A DNA stretch of 64,000 nt. It comes from Distichodus sexfasciatus (Eukaryota > Chordata > Actinopteri > Characiformes > Distichodontidae). Positions 1 to 10,909 of this stretch are shown here, in pieces. How positions within the stretch are numbered: position 1 is the stretch's first letter; every line of letters begins with the position of its first letter. The notes beneath the pieces are model-generated. The model was given only the letters and a program-made list of their open reading frames with translations. It was not told the DNA's origin and did not search any database. The position numbers were made by a program, and so were the translations under genes. The stretch is taken from the NCBI GenBank assembly GCA_032718565.1, contig JAVGVS010000410.1:290878-354877 (forward strand). The letters run 5' to 3'.

Positions 1-329
1 CCAGGTGATGTCCCAAACTGTCGAAATGAGATCTCTCCTGCACACAACACAGAAGAGAAAACTTAACAACAAGCTCAAATTCTGGTTTTCATTTTTAACC
101 TCATACCTGGTCAAATTCGTGCAACGTCTCTAGTGCACAAAGATGACAAAGGGTGTCAAAAAGAGTTGCAGGTGTTGGTCTAGGTTCAACACCCCTTCCT
201 ACAGCAGTCCAGCAGTATCCAGCCTCCAACACTACCACCACTGAGCCCCTGGTCAAGTTGCTTCAGGGGCACTGCTTTGGATTTGAGTGTTTTCTAAATG
301 TTGTAAACGAGCTTCTTAGAGATTTAAAC

Positions 330-900
330 TAGGGATGCAGGATAATATTGGAATCATATCGGAATCGGCCGATAATTGCTTTTTCTATGTCATCGGCCTC
401 ACTTAACAAATGAGAACCAGCACATGGGCTGTGTCCCGAGCCGCGTACTGCCGCACTTAATAGTGTAATAGGTATAGCGCTCTTATGATACTTTTCTACG
501 TGGTAGTACACATCTCAGGGAATAGCCGGGGTGGTAGACTAACTAGGTAGTGCTCATGGAGTGTCACACGCACCCTATTTGACTTGGTACATCACATAGG
601 GCGGGAAGTGACCATTTGTTAAAATGTTGTGCACTACGCTGGAAATGTTCCACCCTCGCTCAACTCTGCTTTCACACTCGCCTGACTTGGTGCTGTGTTA
701 GAAATGTCAGAGTTATGACGTTATTTTTGTGGCAAAATTCTTAGCGCCTTACAGTGGAATTTTGGTGAGCAAAATATCTTGCCTTTACGCGCTCAACTCT
801 GCCTGCGCTCGTGCTTAACTATGCCTTAGTGGCAGATATACTGCATGAAAGACGGCTAATTATCAGCATCGGCTAATAATTCCCTTATCGAGCATCCCTA
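330..900. mobile_element. hAT-like non-autonomous DNA element
   Basis: The ends are TAGGGATGC and GCATCCCTA, with an extended imperfect inverted repeat rich in CGATAAT/ATTATCGG. The flanking 8-mers ATTTAAAC (322-329) and CTTTAAAT (901-908) match at 6 of 8 positions, as expected of an old hAT-type 8-bp target duplication. There is no transposase frame, so it is non-autonomous. The superfamily is an inference. Confidence 0.65.
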
Positions 901-1619
901 CTTTAAATTTTTCCTGGTAATTACGGCTTCATGTTGGCCAAGAAACCAAGGGTTTACAACACAGCTTAAGCTGTTTCCTCAGCCTGATTCATTCCCAAAA
1001 AGGGGCTTGGACCGTCCCAAAGCAACTTAAGCTGGTCACAATGAAATATTTACTGACCATCTTAAACTGGCGACCTGCTAAATCCGTTTTGCTGTACCAT
1101 TTCTTTCCCCTTTCGTATCCAGTTGGGACTCGAATTCGAATTGACATGCTTGGAATACATTAATCATTACATGTGTTCTGTGTTGCCATAAAAGGCGTAC
1201 AGTCCTTTTGTATGTTTTGACACCCTAGTGTCACTCCCTCTTTATCGCGCATGTCTTCATTCACCCACTTCTTCAGTTGGAACCTTTTGCGGATCAGAGT
1301 CGGAGACGCTAAAAGCTCTCGTTGGTACAAAAAGGATTTAGGAACAACACGCTGAAGGATCCCGTGCACACAATGGGAGTGGGGACTTTGTAGCAAAGCG
1401 CTTAGATTCTTCTTCTTCTTCTTCCTCCTCCTCCTCCTCCTCCTCTCTCTCCTGTTATCTTTGCAGTGCTCTTGCCCCGTCTCTGGCGTCCTGAACTCCC
1501 TGCCTATCATTTATTCAGAGCGGCTGCTTTAAAGAACGCATTGCGTTTTCCCTTTTGTCGTGTCGCTTTCGGCTCCGATTAAACCCAGCATCGCTCCGCC
1601 GTCGCCGCCGCCGCCGCAC

Positions 1620-1840
1620 AATGAAACCCTGTCATTCCGGCAACGACAATATTAAATGTCACGTCCTCGCGTATTGATGGAATAAAATAACAGCTTCGAG
1701 GGAGGCCTCTCCCCCCCGCCACCCATATCCAAACGGGCGGCCGCACATTATGCTTAATGTATTATGCAGAGGAAGAGGGCCGACCGCTGCTCGGGCCCAT
1801 TGTTAAATGACCTAGTTCTGCCGCGAGAGCGCCGGGGCAT
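1620..1840. promoter_or_regulatory. CNE-like block 1 (candidate enhancer)
   Basis: It contains TATTAAATGTCACG, ATTATGCTTAATGTATTATG and a SOX-type CATTGTT, with no repeat and no frame of interest. This is judged by eye from complexity and motif content and needs alignment to other fish sox6 introns. Confidence 0.35.
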
Positions 1841-2514
1841 TAGCCGAGCCATCGCTTTTCCAAGAAGGACGAGACGGACACTTGGGCTCGGCATGACGCG
1901 AGTAATCTCCCCCTCTCCGGCGATTCGGGCCCTCGACATTTGTTTTGTTTTCCGCTCCCCGGGAGAGCTATTGGTTTTTTTCCGGGCTCGAAACGGTGCG
2001 ATCGGCTGTCTTTCTCGCTCCTCACCCCCCACCTTTCCTTAGAGAGGGCCTATCACACACAGTGGGAACAGCCATCCAGGTGGGCTCCTGACACAATGCT
2101 AACAGCTCCCCAGCTACGCCGGGAAGACACAGACACCAATGTGTGCATTCACCTTTTCGCCGCTTCGCTCGTTTGTTTGTTTACACCTTTTTTTTCTCTC
2201 CCCTCCCACCCAGTCGAAATAAGAAACCCACCAGGGAGCCATTGTTGCGAGATTGTTCTTTATACAGCAGAACATTACTACCACAGCTCAAGGTGTCAGC
2301 GCTGCCGCTACATCTGTTGCTGCTATGCTACGCTAAAGCCGCGTAAAAAGCTAAGGATAACCTACAGCCGAGCTCGTAAACATATATCAGAAATGGAGAA
2401 ATCTCTCATCCGCACGCAAAAAAAAAAGAGATTGCTTCAATTAAACTCTTTGCGTACCAGCTCTTTCCGAGAGCGAGGAGATAGAGAGAGAGTGTGTGTG
2501 TAGAGCAATTTCCT

Positions 2515-3080
2515 GCCGCGCTTGAAGGAACAATCATTATTTATGGCCGTCTGAGTGATTTTGATGTACAATTAACCACTACCTGCTTATGGGCTGTCAT
2601 TAAGAACTGCCTGTCTTGACTGTGCTTTGCTTACTTAAGTGTTTTCTAATTATGATATACGCTGCCGGCCCCCGTAGTGGCCCCCCGGGCGGCTTTGTGA
2701 GGATGAGACGGAGCTGGGCGCGACAAGCACAGTGCCTCGCTTCCTCCTACGCCGCCGTATTCATCACCGGGGCACATTATTGCGCTTAATGAAAGGAGCA
2801 CGCAGACCCCCTCTCCTTCTTCCCCCCACTGATGACAAATTGACAGATATGAGATTAGTTGGACGGTCGGGAGGAATCGGAGATCTTTGGATGTGCATTT
2901 AGTGTTGTGTGTGTGTGTTTGGGAGGAGATCTGTAATAAATTAGCCGCTTCTTCCCTCCCCCGCGCTCGGCCGACCCTCTCTGATCAATCAAGGCCTTTT
3001 ATAAACTCATGATCATTAAGCATTATGTAGGAGCTCGGATGGGAAAAGAACAGGAGCCATCCATCACCGAGTTTCATCCA
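2515..3080. promoter_or_regulatory. CNE-like block 2 (candidate enhancer)
   Basis: Unusually even composition with homeodomain-like words: ACAATTAACCACT, CTAATTATGAT, ATTGCGCTTAATG, CTCTGATCAATCAAGG and ATGATCATTAAGCATTATG. This is the clearest deep-conservation candidate in the window. Confidence 0.45.
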
Positions 3081-3349
3081 TCACTGCCGCGACGCTAAAC
3101 TTTCCCTCCCTCCCGTCCTCCCTTTCGCCGGGCGCAGAAATAATTAACGAACAAGTCAACGGGGAGCAATTGTGGACCGAAGGAGGTCCATCTTCATCTC
3201 CCCACCTTTAAACTGCACACAGTCCCGGCCGCTGTAGGACTTGGACCGGGTTCGGCTTTAGGGTCAGACAACGGTCTTCTCCCCCCCGATTAGGAAGCAT
3301 TAGTGAGAATGCAATCGAGGGAGTGCTCCAGCGGGATGCTGCAGACGAA

Positions 3350-3750
3350 CATTAGCCTAAATGCACATCGCCTGAGCAAACTGCATTTCCATAAAAGTTT
3401 ACACACTGTGTTTTATATACTTATCGTCATAATTTATGTTGCAGCATTAGTATTATAGTGAAAAATCGGGGCGATAATTTATGCACGGCATCAGGCTTTT
3501 TTTGTTTGAAGGCCCCGGGGAAGAAGAAGAAGAAAAATACTTAGCCAACTATCATAACTTTACTACCGGCTGCATCAAGCGACGTGATAAATTAATGGCA
3601 TTTTTATCATTTTATGGTGTCATTAAATTTTTACTGATCACTCTACCACAGAAGAGCCATAAAGGACGGGACGGGCTCTGTCCGGCTGGGCAGAAAGTGA
3701 AGCTCAGATCTCTGGAACCGGCATGCAATAAAGGATATTTATAATGGGCA
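3350..3750. promoter_or_regulatory. CNE-like block 3 (candidate enhancer)
   Basis: AT-balanced, non-repetitive sequence with TTTATATACTTATCG, GGCGATAATTTATG, GTGATAAATTAATGG and GGTGTCATTAAATTTT. A short + strand frame here is not convincing as protein. Confidence 0.4.
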
Positions 3751-4469
3751 TTACACCGGAAAAACGATGAGGAAAAAAAAACACCTCACAAAAGCAAGGA
3801 GGATGAGAAGGAGAAGGAGATAAGAAGGAATAAAGGGAGATAATATGAGTTAAGGCTTAGGCTAGTGGGAGAGAGGGAGAGGAGGGAGTAAGACTGAGAA
3901 AGAAAAAGGAGGGGTGGGACGGGGGGGGGATAAGAGAAGTGTGCACTGGAAAGAGAGAAAAAAGGAGAGGGAGAAAGAGAAACAATATAAGAAAGAAAAG
4001 ATGTCCTGGTACACAGCGCGCCCCTCCCATCCTAACCGCGACCTCTCTGGCGCACGGCTGGCTCTTCCCTCAAATGCGTTCAGCATGCGGCCCTTCCTCC
4101 CCACATCTGAAATTATAGCCACACACTCCAAGGCTGAAGTGGAAAAAAAGACACCCACAATAATCTCCCCTAAAAACCCTCCCCTCCATCTATCCATCCA
4201 TCCATCCCTCCCTCCCTCCCTCCCTAGCCTCCCCAGTCTTCAAATTTGGTTTGCCCTTATTTTTTTAGTTTCAACAGTAAAATGGTTGCGCAGTGAAGTA
4301 ATGACACAGAAAAAGGGCCCCGATGGTAGGGAGCGCTGAAACTTCGTGAGCGACTGGAGGCGGGCCAGCGGCGGCGGTGGCGCAGCGAGAGCTTTAATCG
4401 GCTCGGCCGCAGAACATGTGCCGGCGGGCTCGCGTTGGGGCCCCCGAGGGCAGGAGAAAGCTGCGCCAG

Positions 4470-4530
4470 CGCCTGGGCTAGGCTAAGCTCGGCTTGGCTC
4501 AGCTAGGCTAGGCCGGGCTCTACTAACAGC
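4470..4530 (+). repeat. degenerate GGCTA repeat
   Basis: GGGCTAGGCTAAGCTCGGCT and onward: short five-base units GGCTA/GGCTC repeat about eight times imperfectly. Confidence 0.7.
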
Positions 4531-6269
4531 GCACAGAAGTGGCATCTACTACTTGCTGCTAAATGTCGGCGTCTTGTGCAATGTCATATTATGAGCAACG
4601 CCAATCATACGAAGGTTTACGTTCCCTTTTCATTATGACATGACATTTGACACTACGTCTATTTACTGTATCGCGCCCTGTTGAATGCTAAAGGTTACGA
4701 CACGCTACTACATGTTTCACTGTGACTGTGAGGATGGATTCTACCTTGGCGACAATGGACGCAAGAACCTTTGGCCTGTAGCTACTTTTTCTCAGTAGCT
4801 CTACCTTCCCCAAAACTTGGTAACACTCCTACGGTATAAACAGGGGCCACGTGTCCTTGGATTTGGCTCAGGCCAAGACCATACAAACTGCGCAAAATGC
4901 CAATTTTTAGGTTTGGCCTCGCGTCTCTGTCTGTGTCCACGTCGTCTTCTATTTGTTCTCTGACTGCTGCATGATGGGAGTGAGGAGAACAGGCGAAAAC
5001 ATCTGAGTGACCTTGACAGGTACGAAGGAATGGAGTTATTAATTAGCCTTTATTGTTGCCCAGGTGCATGGGGCTAATATCATGACGGGCGGAATGTGAG
5101 GAGAGAAAAAAAAACACCGAGCACAAAAGACATAATGGCCCGGCGGATAACTGTTCGTGACACGTCCTTGCCTTGTCGCCGCCATCAGAGAAGGCGGTAT
5201 TGTAGGCTGCATTATGGCCTCCACACCTGCTCATGAGTTCGTCCAGCGCTGCGTGCGGATAACGGAGGGGTTTTTTTACGGACCACAGTCAGCAGTAGGG
5301 CTGGGTGATCTGATCTCAAATCAATATTACAACTAATTGAAAATGTAACTTCAAATATGAATAAAAAACAAGTTTTGGGTTTTTTTTAAGGTCCTGATAA
5401 GGTTTGTACTTATGCTATTAAACTATTACAAGCCAGAATTTTTAAAAAGTATTGAAAACTGTATTAAGAAACTTAAAATCTAAATAATCAAAGTTTTCCA
5501 AATAATCTAAAGATGTTTTAAATTAACAGCCCAGATGTAGTTCAGACTGTCAAAAGAAAACAGGCAGAAAGTTGCTGCTTTAAAAGCCAGCACAGATCTT
5601 TGGCTGTTATATCGAGCTGCAGGGAAACAACAAGGCTCCGGCATCCACATTTTATTTTGCAACTCATCTGCTTTTAATTCTCACTGCAACCAATCACAAT
5701 GTTATTTATAAGTAGCTTTCCAGTAGTCGCTCGTTTTAAAAGCATCTAGTCTTAAGCACGTGCGCTTGTGTGGTAAGCCTCGGGCTTGCTTTCATGCGGT
5801 CTCTGGGTCTGCTGCCGCAAAATGGGCCTCAGTGCTCCCAAACTCCCGAGCTCCAGTGTCTGGGTGCTTGGCATAAAGGGGCATAAAGGTTGGCACCTGA
5901 TCCTCAAGCATTTTTATACGTTTAAATAAACGTATAGGCCTTTTCTTTTCAGATCTGGTTTGTTGTTTTAAGGACAGAGTCCCACTTTATTCAGTCAGCA
6001 AAAACTGAGTCGGCAAGTGAGAGGCGGCATAGATACGTCTGTAGTCGGGGGGATTCCACATTCGTTAGGGTTGTGCGTCAGCTGACAGCTCTGACTTATT
6101 TATAGAGAGGGGACAAAAAACAATAAAAGCCAACTCGAACCGCAACACGCAACCTTCTTCCTCAACTTTCACGAGGGAAACGACGCGTTTTATTCGCGGC
6201 CATCTCGTCGCTGCGAGGGCCCTCTTTTTCCGGCGCTCTCTTTTCCTTCCATGCTGCGTTGAGATCATA

Positions 6270-6665
6270 CACTCGAGTTCTATTTTTATGGCTTTGCAGC
6301 TCTAAATGACCCCGAACTGTTCGCCGAGTCCTTAAGGGTCTGTTAAGAGGGACCTCGCTTTCTCTGGCCTTATCATGCCATCTATTAACAATAATGGAAC
6401 AACCCCAGAAGACAATTTAGAGCACATGATCAGGGAGACAGAGGGCCCTTTATGCGGCCGTTCCGAGAGGTTCTGTCCCAATATGGTGGGGCATAAATGA
6501 CCCATTGTGGCCTATTCTTTCTGTCGGCCTTTGTTGCAGGCCCCTCGCTGTAAGCGGAGCCGGCTGGGTCCAGAGCGCCGGGCTTGTTAGGCGTCTGAAC
6601 GACAGCCTCGCTTTGGCTGTCTGCTATTTTACACAGCCACCGAGGAAAATCAGAAGCCATCGGTT
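6270..6665. promoter_or_regulatory. CNE-like block 4
   Basis: TTATCATGCCATCTATTAAC, then AATAATGGAAC, followed by CCCTTTATGCGGCCG and GGGGCATAAATGACCCATTG. Non-repetitive; a candidate only. Confidence 0.35.
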
Positions 6666-6760
6666 TCAGCTATGAGGTTATGGAGGTTGTTTTTGGTCTA
6701 AACTTGGCATTTTACCCCCAACACACACCCTCACACACCAGAGCTGCACAACATTGCTGT

Positions 6761-6825
6761 ATAATAATAATAATAATAATGATAATAATACTACTACTAC
6801 TACTAATAATAATAATAATAATAAT
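6761..6825 (+). repeat. AAT/ACT microsatellite
   Basis: ATA-ATA repeats run through GATAATAAT to ACTACTACT and back to AATAATAAT, a compound trinucleotide repeat. Confidence 0.95.
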
Positions 6826-6865
6826 GGGCCGTCAAAAACATGCAGTTTAGGTTGATTGGTGACTC
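6824..6865 (+). repeat. fragment of a DANA-like SINE interior
   Basis: The sequence CAAAAACATGCAGTTTAGGT followed by TGATTGG matches the interior of DANA-type fish SINEs. It lies directly before the longer copy at 6891. Confidence 0.5.
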
Positions 6866-6890
6866 AAGCGGTTAAACTGATTGCTATGAG

Positions 6891-7322
6891 GGGTGGCACG
6901 GTGGCGCATAAGTTAGCACTGCTGCCTCACAGTGAGAAGGTCCTGGGTTCAATCCCCAGGTCGGCTGTAGGGCCTTTCCGTGTGGAGTTTGCATGCTCTC
7001 CCCGTGTTCGTGTGGGTTTCCTGCGGGCGCTCTGCTTTCCTCCCACTGTCCCAATCGCTCAATCCCTATCAGAGTCGCAGGGACCGGAGCCTATCCCGGG
7101 AACTACAGGCACAAGGCAGTGACCGACCCTGGGCAGGGCACGCACACTCAAAAGCTTGCACTGTAGGTTGATTGGCGAACCTACATTGGCCCCGTAAGGT
7201 GTCAGTGTGTGTGCACTGCCTAGGGCTGGTCCCCACCTCGCGCTCATAAGTTCCGGGCCCCACTCCTGCCGCAACCCCGGTTGGGATTAAGCGGTTCGGA
7301 TAATGAATGAATCAATGAATGA
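6891..7322 (+). mobile_element. DANA-like tRNA-derived SINE
   Basis: The head GGCACGGTGGCGCA and the B-box-like GGGTTCAATCCCC are tRNA-derived. These are followed by GTGGAGTTTGCATGCTCTCC and TAGGTTGATTGG and a tail of GATTAAGCGG plus ATGAATGAATCAATGAATGA. The order matches the DANA family known from zebrafish and relatives, with many substitutions. It is non-coding. Confidence 0.75.
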
Positions 7323-9089
7323 TCGCCAGGATTTTTTTTCCAAACGGCTTAAAAACCTCAGTTTGAAAAGAACGAAACATTGTAAAATGATATATTTTTG
7401 TAGGGGAATGAAGTTTTTGAAAATAAAAAGCTGAAAAAGATCTTTTTACTCTATGAACTTTTTGTGAATGTGAACCAGCCTGTGCTGAACATTTAAATCT
7501 GAGTAAATAATGATATGCCAGACACACTTCTCATGTAGGTTATTCATGGAAAACAAGAATTGGGCGATTTTTTCTGTTATAAAGCAGCGAAAATAGTTTG
7601 AGAATGATGATGCTGAAACAATATATTGTGCAACCCTAACACTCACACACAGACACACACACGGCCTCATCCCACAGCCTCAGACGAACGCTGTCTATTT
7701 TTATCCCCTTGCCATATTCAAACAATTGGAATAAAAGTATGAATGTAAGCAAGGCACAACAGTGGCACTTGCAGCCGAGGGCTTGAGGCTAAGTGTTGAG
7801 TATAATCAAATTTCGGGCGGCCAAACCCATGTATGGCAGGATTTACTAGTGCAAGGCCCCCCTCCCCCCCAAAAAAAAACCTCTAACCTGGCAATTTCCA
7901 AGACAGCGGCGGAAAAAGGAGAAGAAAATTGCTTCCAGGGCTGCAGACCAGACAAGATTATACTCGAGGGCTTTGTGAGGGCCGGCGTGAATGGGACTCC
8001 AATGCGCGCCGAGGGAAATGGGGCACACGTCTGATCCCGCGCCCAAAAGCCGAGGCGGGCGAGGATTTTGGAGGAGGGAACGTTTGCATCGTTTGAGGGC
8101 CCCGGCGGCGGCTCGGGGGAACCTGAGGACAGTGAATGTTCCAACTTGTCAATAATGCACAGCGGAGGAGGGAGGGGCAGGAGGGCGGCGTCGCTCAATA
8201 GGTTAATACACTGGCCTTTCACCTTCTTGATTCCGGTTTGGAAGGTGTCAGCAGAGGAATACATTTTGAGTTCCTCGCCGGGCGCCGTGTCGAACCTCGA
8301 CGGCTGTCAGATATCGGCTGATTAGCAATGGAAATGTCAGACTCGCTGCAACGCAGGCTTAAGAGAAGAGGGGTGGGGTGGGGGTGGGGGGTTCTACTTT
8401 GATCAATGGGGACATTGGAGGAAACACTCGGCGGGTTTTACTGAGCAGACCTGCCCTGCCGGCCCGAGACAGAGGTCAGCACAATGGGATTGGCTGTAGC
8501 GTTGAAAAAAAAAGAAGAAAAAGACGAGGCGGAATCTGTTTGACCGCAAAACTTCAAAGTGGATGCTGAAACGTAGGACGGGGGGAAAAAAGCGTTGTTC
8601 TGGATAAAAGCATCAGAACGGGGCGATAAATAATGGAATGGAGTAATTGCTCTCTGCAGACAATAATACGTATTAATAAATATTTGAGAAAAAGTAAATT
8701 GTGAGAGGGCCCGTAAAAGCTTTTCTTCCTCTGATGGGATACAGTAGGGAAAACGAGAGATAAAAGAAGAACAAGAAGGGGGGAGGCGAAAAACAAGTGG
8801 GTAAACAAGGTTCACTAAAGCATGAATATTTTAAATGATACCTAGAGGACAGGAGCTATAAAGGCCTGGACTTGTCCACCTCAGAAGGACGAAGTGGGGT
8901 AAAAAAAAAAAACGCCCCTGACTCGACGGCCCGAGAGGGCGAGGAAAGGAAAAAAGGTAGACAGAGAAGGCGAAAGACAGGGAAGGAGGGAGAGATGCGG
9001 GTCACCACATTGTGCTCCTCAGACACACTTTGTATTAAAAGATGAATTGATCCATCTGTAAGCAGCACTTAGCCCCACTCTCTGGCTCG

Positions 9090-9350
9090 GTCGTTACACC
9101 GGGATAAATCAATATTTAATATCCCCCTCCAACAGCCCCGCTAGATGATTTTAACCTCTCCTTAATCCCATTTACCCCACCTTTCCAGAATCGTCCATGC
9201 AAGCTTTCACTATGATAAACTTCCAAACAGCCGACTGGGAGCCGGCTATTAAAGTGGCGTTGGCTATTTATGTCAGGTGAGGCGTGGCTGCTGAAATATT
9301 AATATTCTGAAACGGAGCAAAGCGAAAGGCTTTTAGGTGAACGGTCAGCG
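9090..9350. promoter_or_regulatory. CNE-like block 5
   Basis: GGGATAAATCAATATTTAAT, TAGATGATTTTAACC and CTGAAATATTAATATTCTG in non-repetitive context. It lies just before the 90-bp duplication. Confidence 0.35.
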
Positions 9351-9477
9351 GCCTTCTCAATCGGTCCGGGACTGACGTTTGGGAGATGTAGGACGACGAG
9401 CTTGAAACTGGTCAGTATTGTTTCCAGTATTGTTGCTAACATGATAGTGATGGAGGTGGTGCGAAGTCCCTGAAAAC

Positions 9478-9565
9478 CCAGAAATACCTTGCCCTTACAT
9501 CAAAGGCGTCCAGAGAAAGCAGCTGGGTTAACCGCCCGGCTTCATGTCCTTTCCCCAGCATTTCG
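9478..9565 (+). repeat. direct repeat, copy 1 (about 90 bp)
   Basis: It starts CCCAGAAATACCTTGCCCTT. The first 41 bases are identical to the copy at 10745, followed by a similar stretch to CCAGCATTT. Confidence 0.9.
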
Positions 9566-9590
9566 AAGTGCCTGAAACTCTGAGCTGTTG

Positions 9591-10020
9591 GCCGGTGTTG
9601 GGGAAGCTACTTTTAAACGGTAGATTAAATGACAAGCTACTCATGATTAAAAGTATCTACACCACAAGCAACAGAAAAAGAGTAACTACATCAAAGCTAT
9701 TTCATCCGGTAATATGTAATATTTGTGCTGTATTAATTAAAGAAATGGGAAATATGTTGTTAAACGTAATTTAAAAATCTACTTTCTAACAATGTAATGT
9801 CAGATCATACATTTTGATACAGAAATGGATTTACGCTTCCATCTTTACCAGTGTGAACTCAATCCTCCGACAAATTCAAATATTTAGTAACAGTTCACAG
9901 GCTCTGAAACAGTTACTTACTGGAAAAGCTACCGCATTTTAAAAGTACTTTTACTACTGAAAATCAGTAATTAAGTTAGCGGTGTCACTCATTTTTGTTA
10001 GCTAGTCCCCAACACTGCTA
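9591..10020. mobile_element. GTGTTGG-ended non-autonomous TIR element, copy A
   Basis: The left end GTGTTGGGGAAGCTAC and the right end GCTAGTCCCCAACAC form terminal inverted repeats of about 16 bp with one or two mismatches. The inside is AT-rich and repeats GCTACTTTTAAA/AAAGTAC-type words. There is no transposase. The superfamily is unknown to me. Confidence 0.6.
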
Positions 10021-10090
10021 GCAATCAGAAGATTCTGAGGTTTGAATTCTAAAAACCAATGCTGGGCCCCCAAAGAGACCCTTATCCCCA
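10021..10090 (+). repeat. fragment of a second SINE type
   Basis: GCAATCAGAAGATTCTGAGG, TTTGAATTCTA (B-box-like), GCTGGGCCCC and GACCCTTATCCC resemble the body of a common fish tRNA-derived SINE with a GGGCCCCTGAGCAAG core. It directly follows a GTGTTGG-ended element. Confidence 0.5.
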
Positions 10091-10394
10091 GTGTTTAAAC
10101 AGAAACGGGAGTTGCTTAAAAGTCACTGACATAAATGGTGTAAATGTGCTGAAACATGAGGCAGAACTTTTTAGGAGCCATCCATGTGGCGCGGTGGTCC
10201 AAAGTGCCTCAATATTGACGCCACACTAATTTAAGCGAGTGAAAACCCAAAGTGTCGCACAGTTTTTTTGGAGGCAGCAGTGAAGAACGGCTCTGGCTTT
10301 GATTTTCCAAATGTTACGAAGCCACAGGAAGAGAAGCGGCTCTCGTTTGTTTGAGACTTTAATAAGGTCGTTTGGGCGTGCAGTAGGGCAAGGT

Positions 10395-10474
10395 GGAACT
10401 GTCTCTTTAGAACATCAGATGGCAGTCAGGCTTCAGGCTTCAGAAAGAGGCTGGAGTACAAAAGAGACAGTGCC
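10395..10474. other. imperfect hairpin, 19-bp stem
   Basis: GGAACTGTCTCTTTAGAAC pairs with GTACAAAAGAGACAGTGCC (16 of 19 positions) across a 42-nt loop. It could be a MITE relic or an RNA hairpin. No known small RNA is recognised. Confidence 0.45.
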
Positions 10475-10744
10475 ATTTTCTCCTATTGGGCTTCGGCTCA
10501 AAGGTCATAAAACTGCTGTTCAGAGAGATGGCAGCAGCTAAGGGAGAGAGAGAGGGAGAGAGACGCACAAACGTTGCTTGACTGACTTCAAAAATTAAAA
10601 AAACGTGGGGAGTCTTCGCCATGCGTTACCTATGGCAACAATGATAACCCAAACATACCGGTCATATTTTCAGACTGATAGAGCACCTAATTATTATTTG
10701 TTGTTGCCTCCTCTGCGCTGCCAAAGCCGGGCGGATCTCCACTT

Positions 10745-10839
10745 CCCAGAAATACCTTGCCCTTACATCAAAGGCGTCCAGAGAAAATGGCTGGTTTAAC
10801 CGCCTGGCTTCATGTCTCTTCTCTTCTCCAGCATTTGCG
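10745..10839 (+). repeat. direct repeat, copy 2 (about 95 bp)
   Basis: This is the partner of the repeat at 9478, 1,267 bp downstream in the same orientation. It has small differences in GCTGGTTTAACCGCCTGGC and a short CT insertion near its end. Confidence 0.9.
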
Positions 10840-10875
10840 GCCTACGAGAAGTCTCCGGGGCAGGGGGGCAAGAGT

Positions 10876-10909
<34 letters not shown>

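Noticed and set aside
5297..5560. Possible DNA-element end (AGGGCTGGGTGATCTGATC).
   Set aside because: A left-end look without a convincing inverted partner.
7806..8264. A 152-codon minus-strand frame.
   Set aside because: No recognisable domain, and overlapping open frames on both strands in GC-rich sequence.
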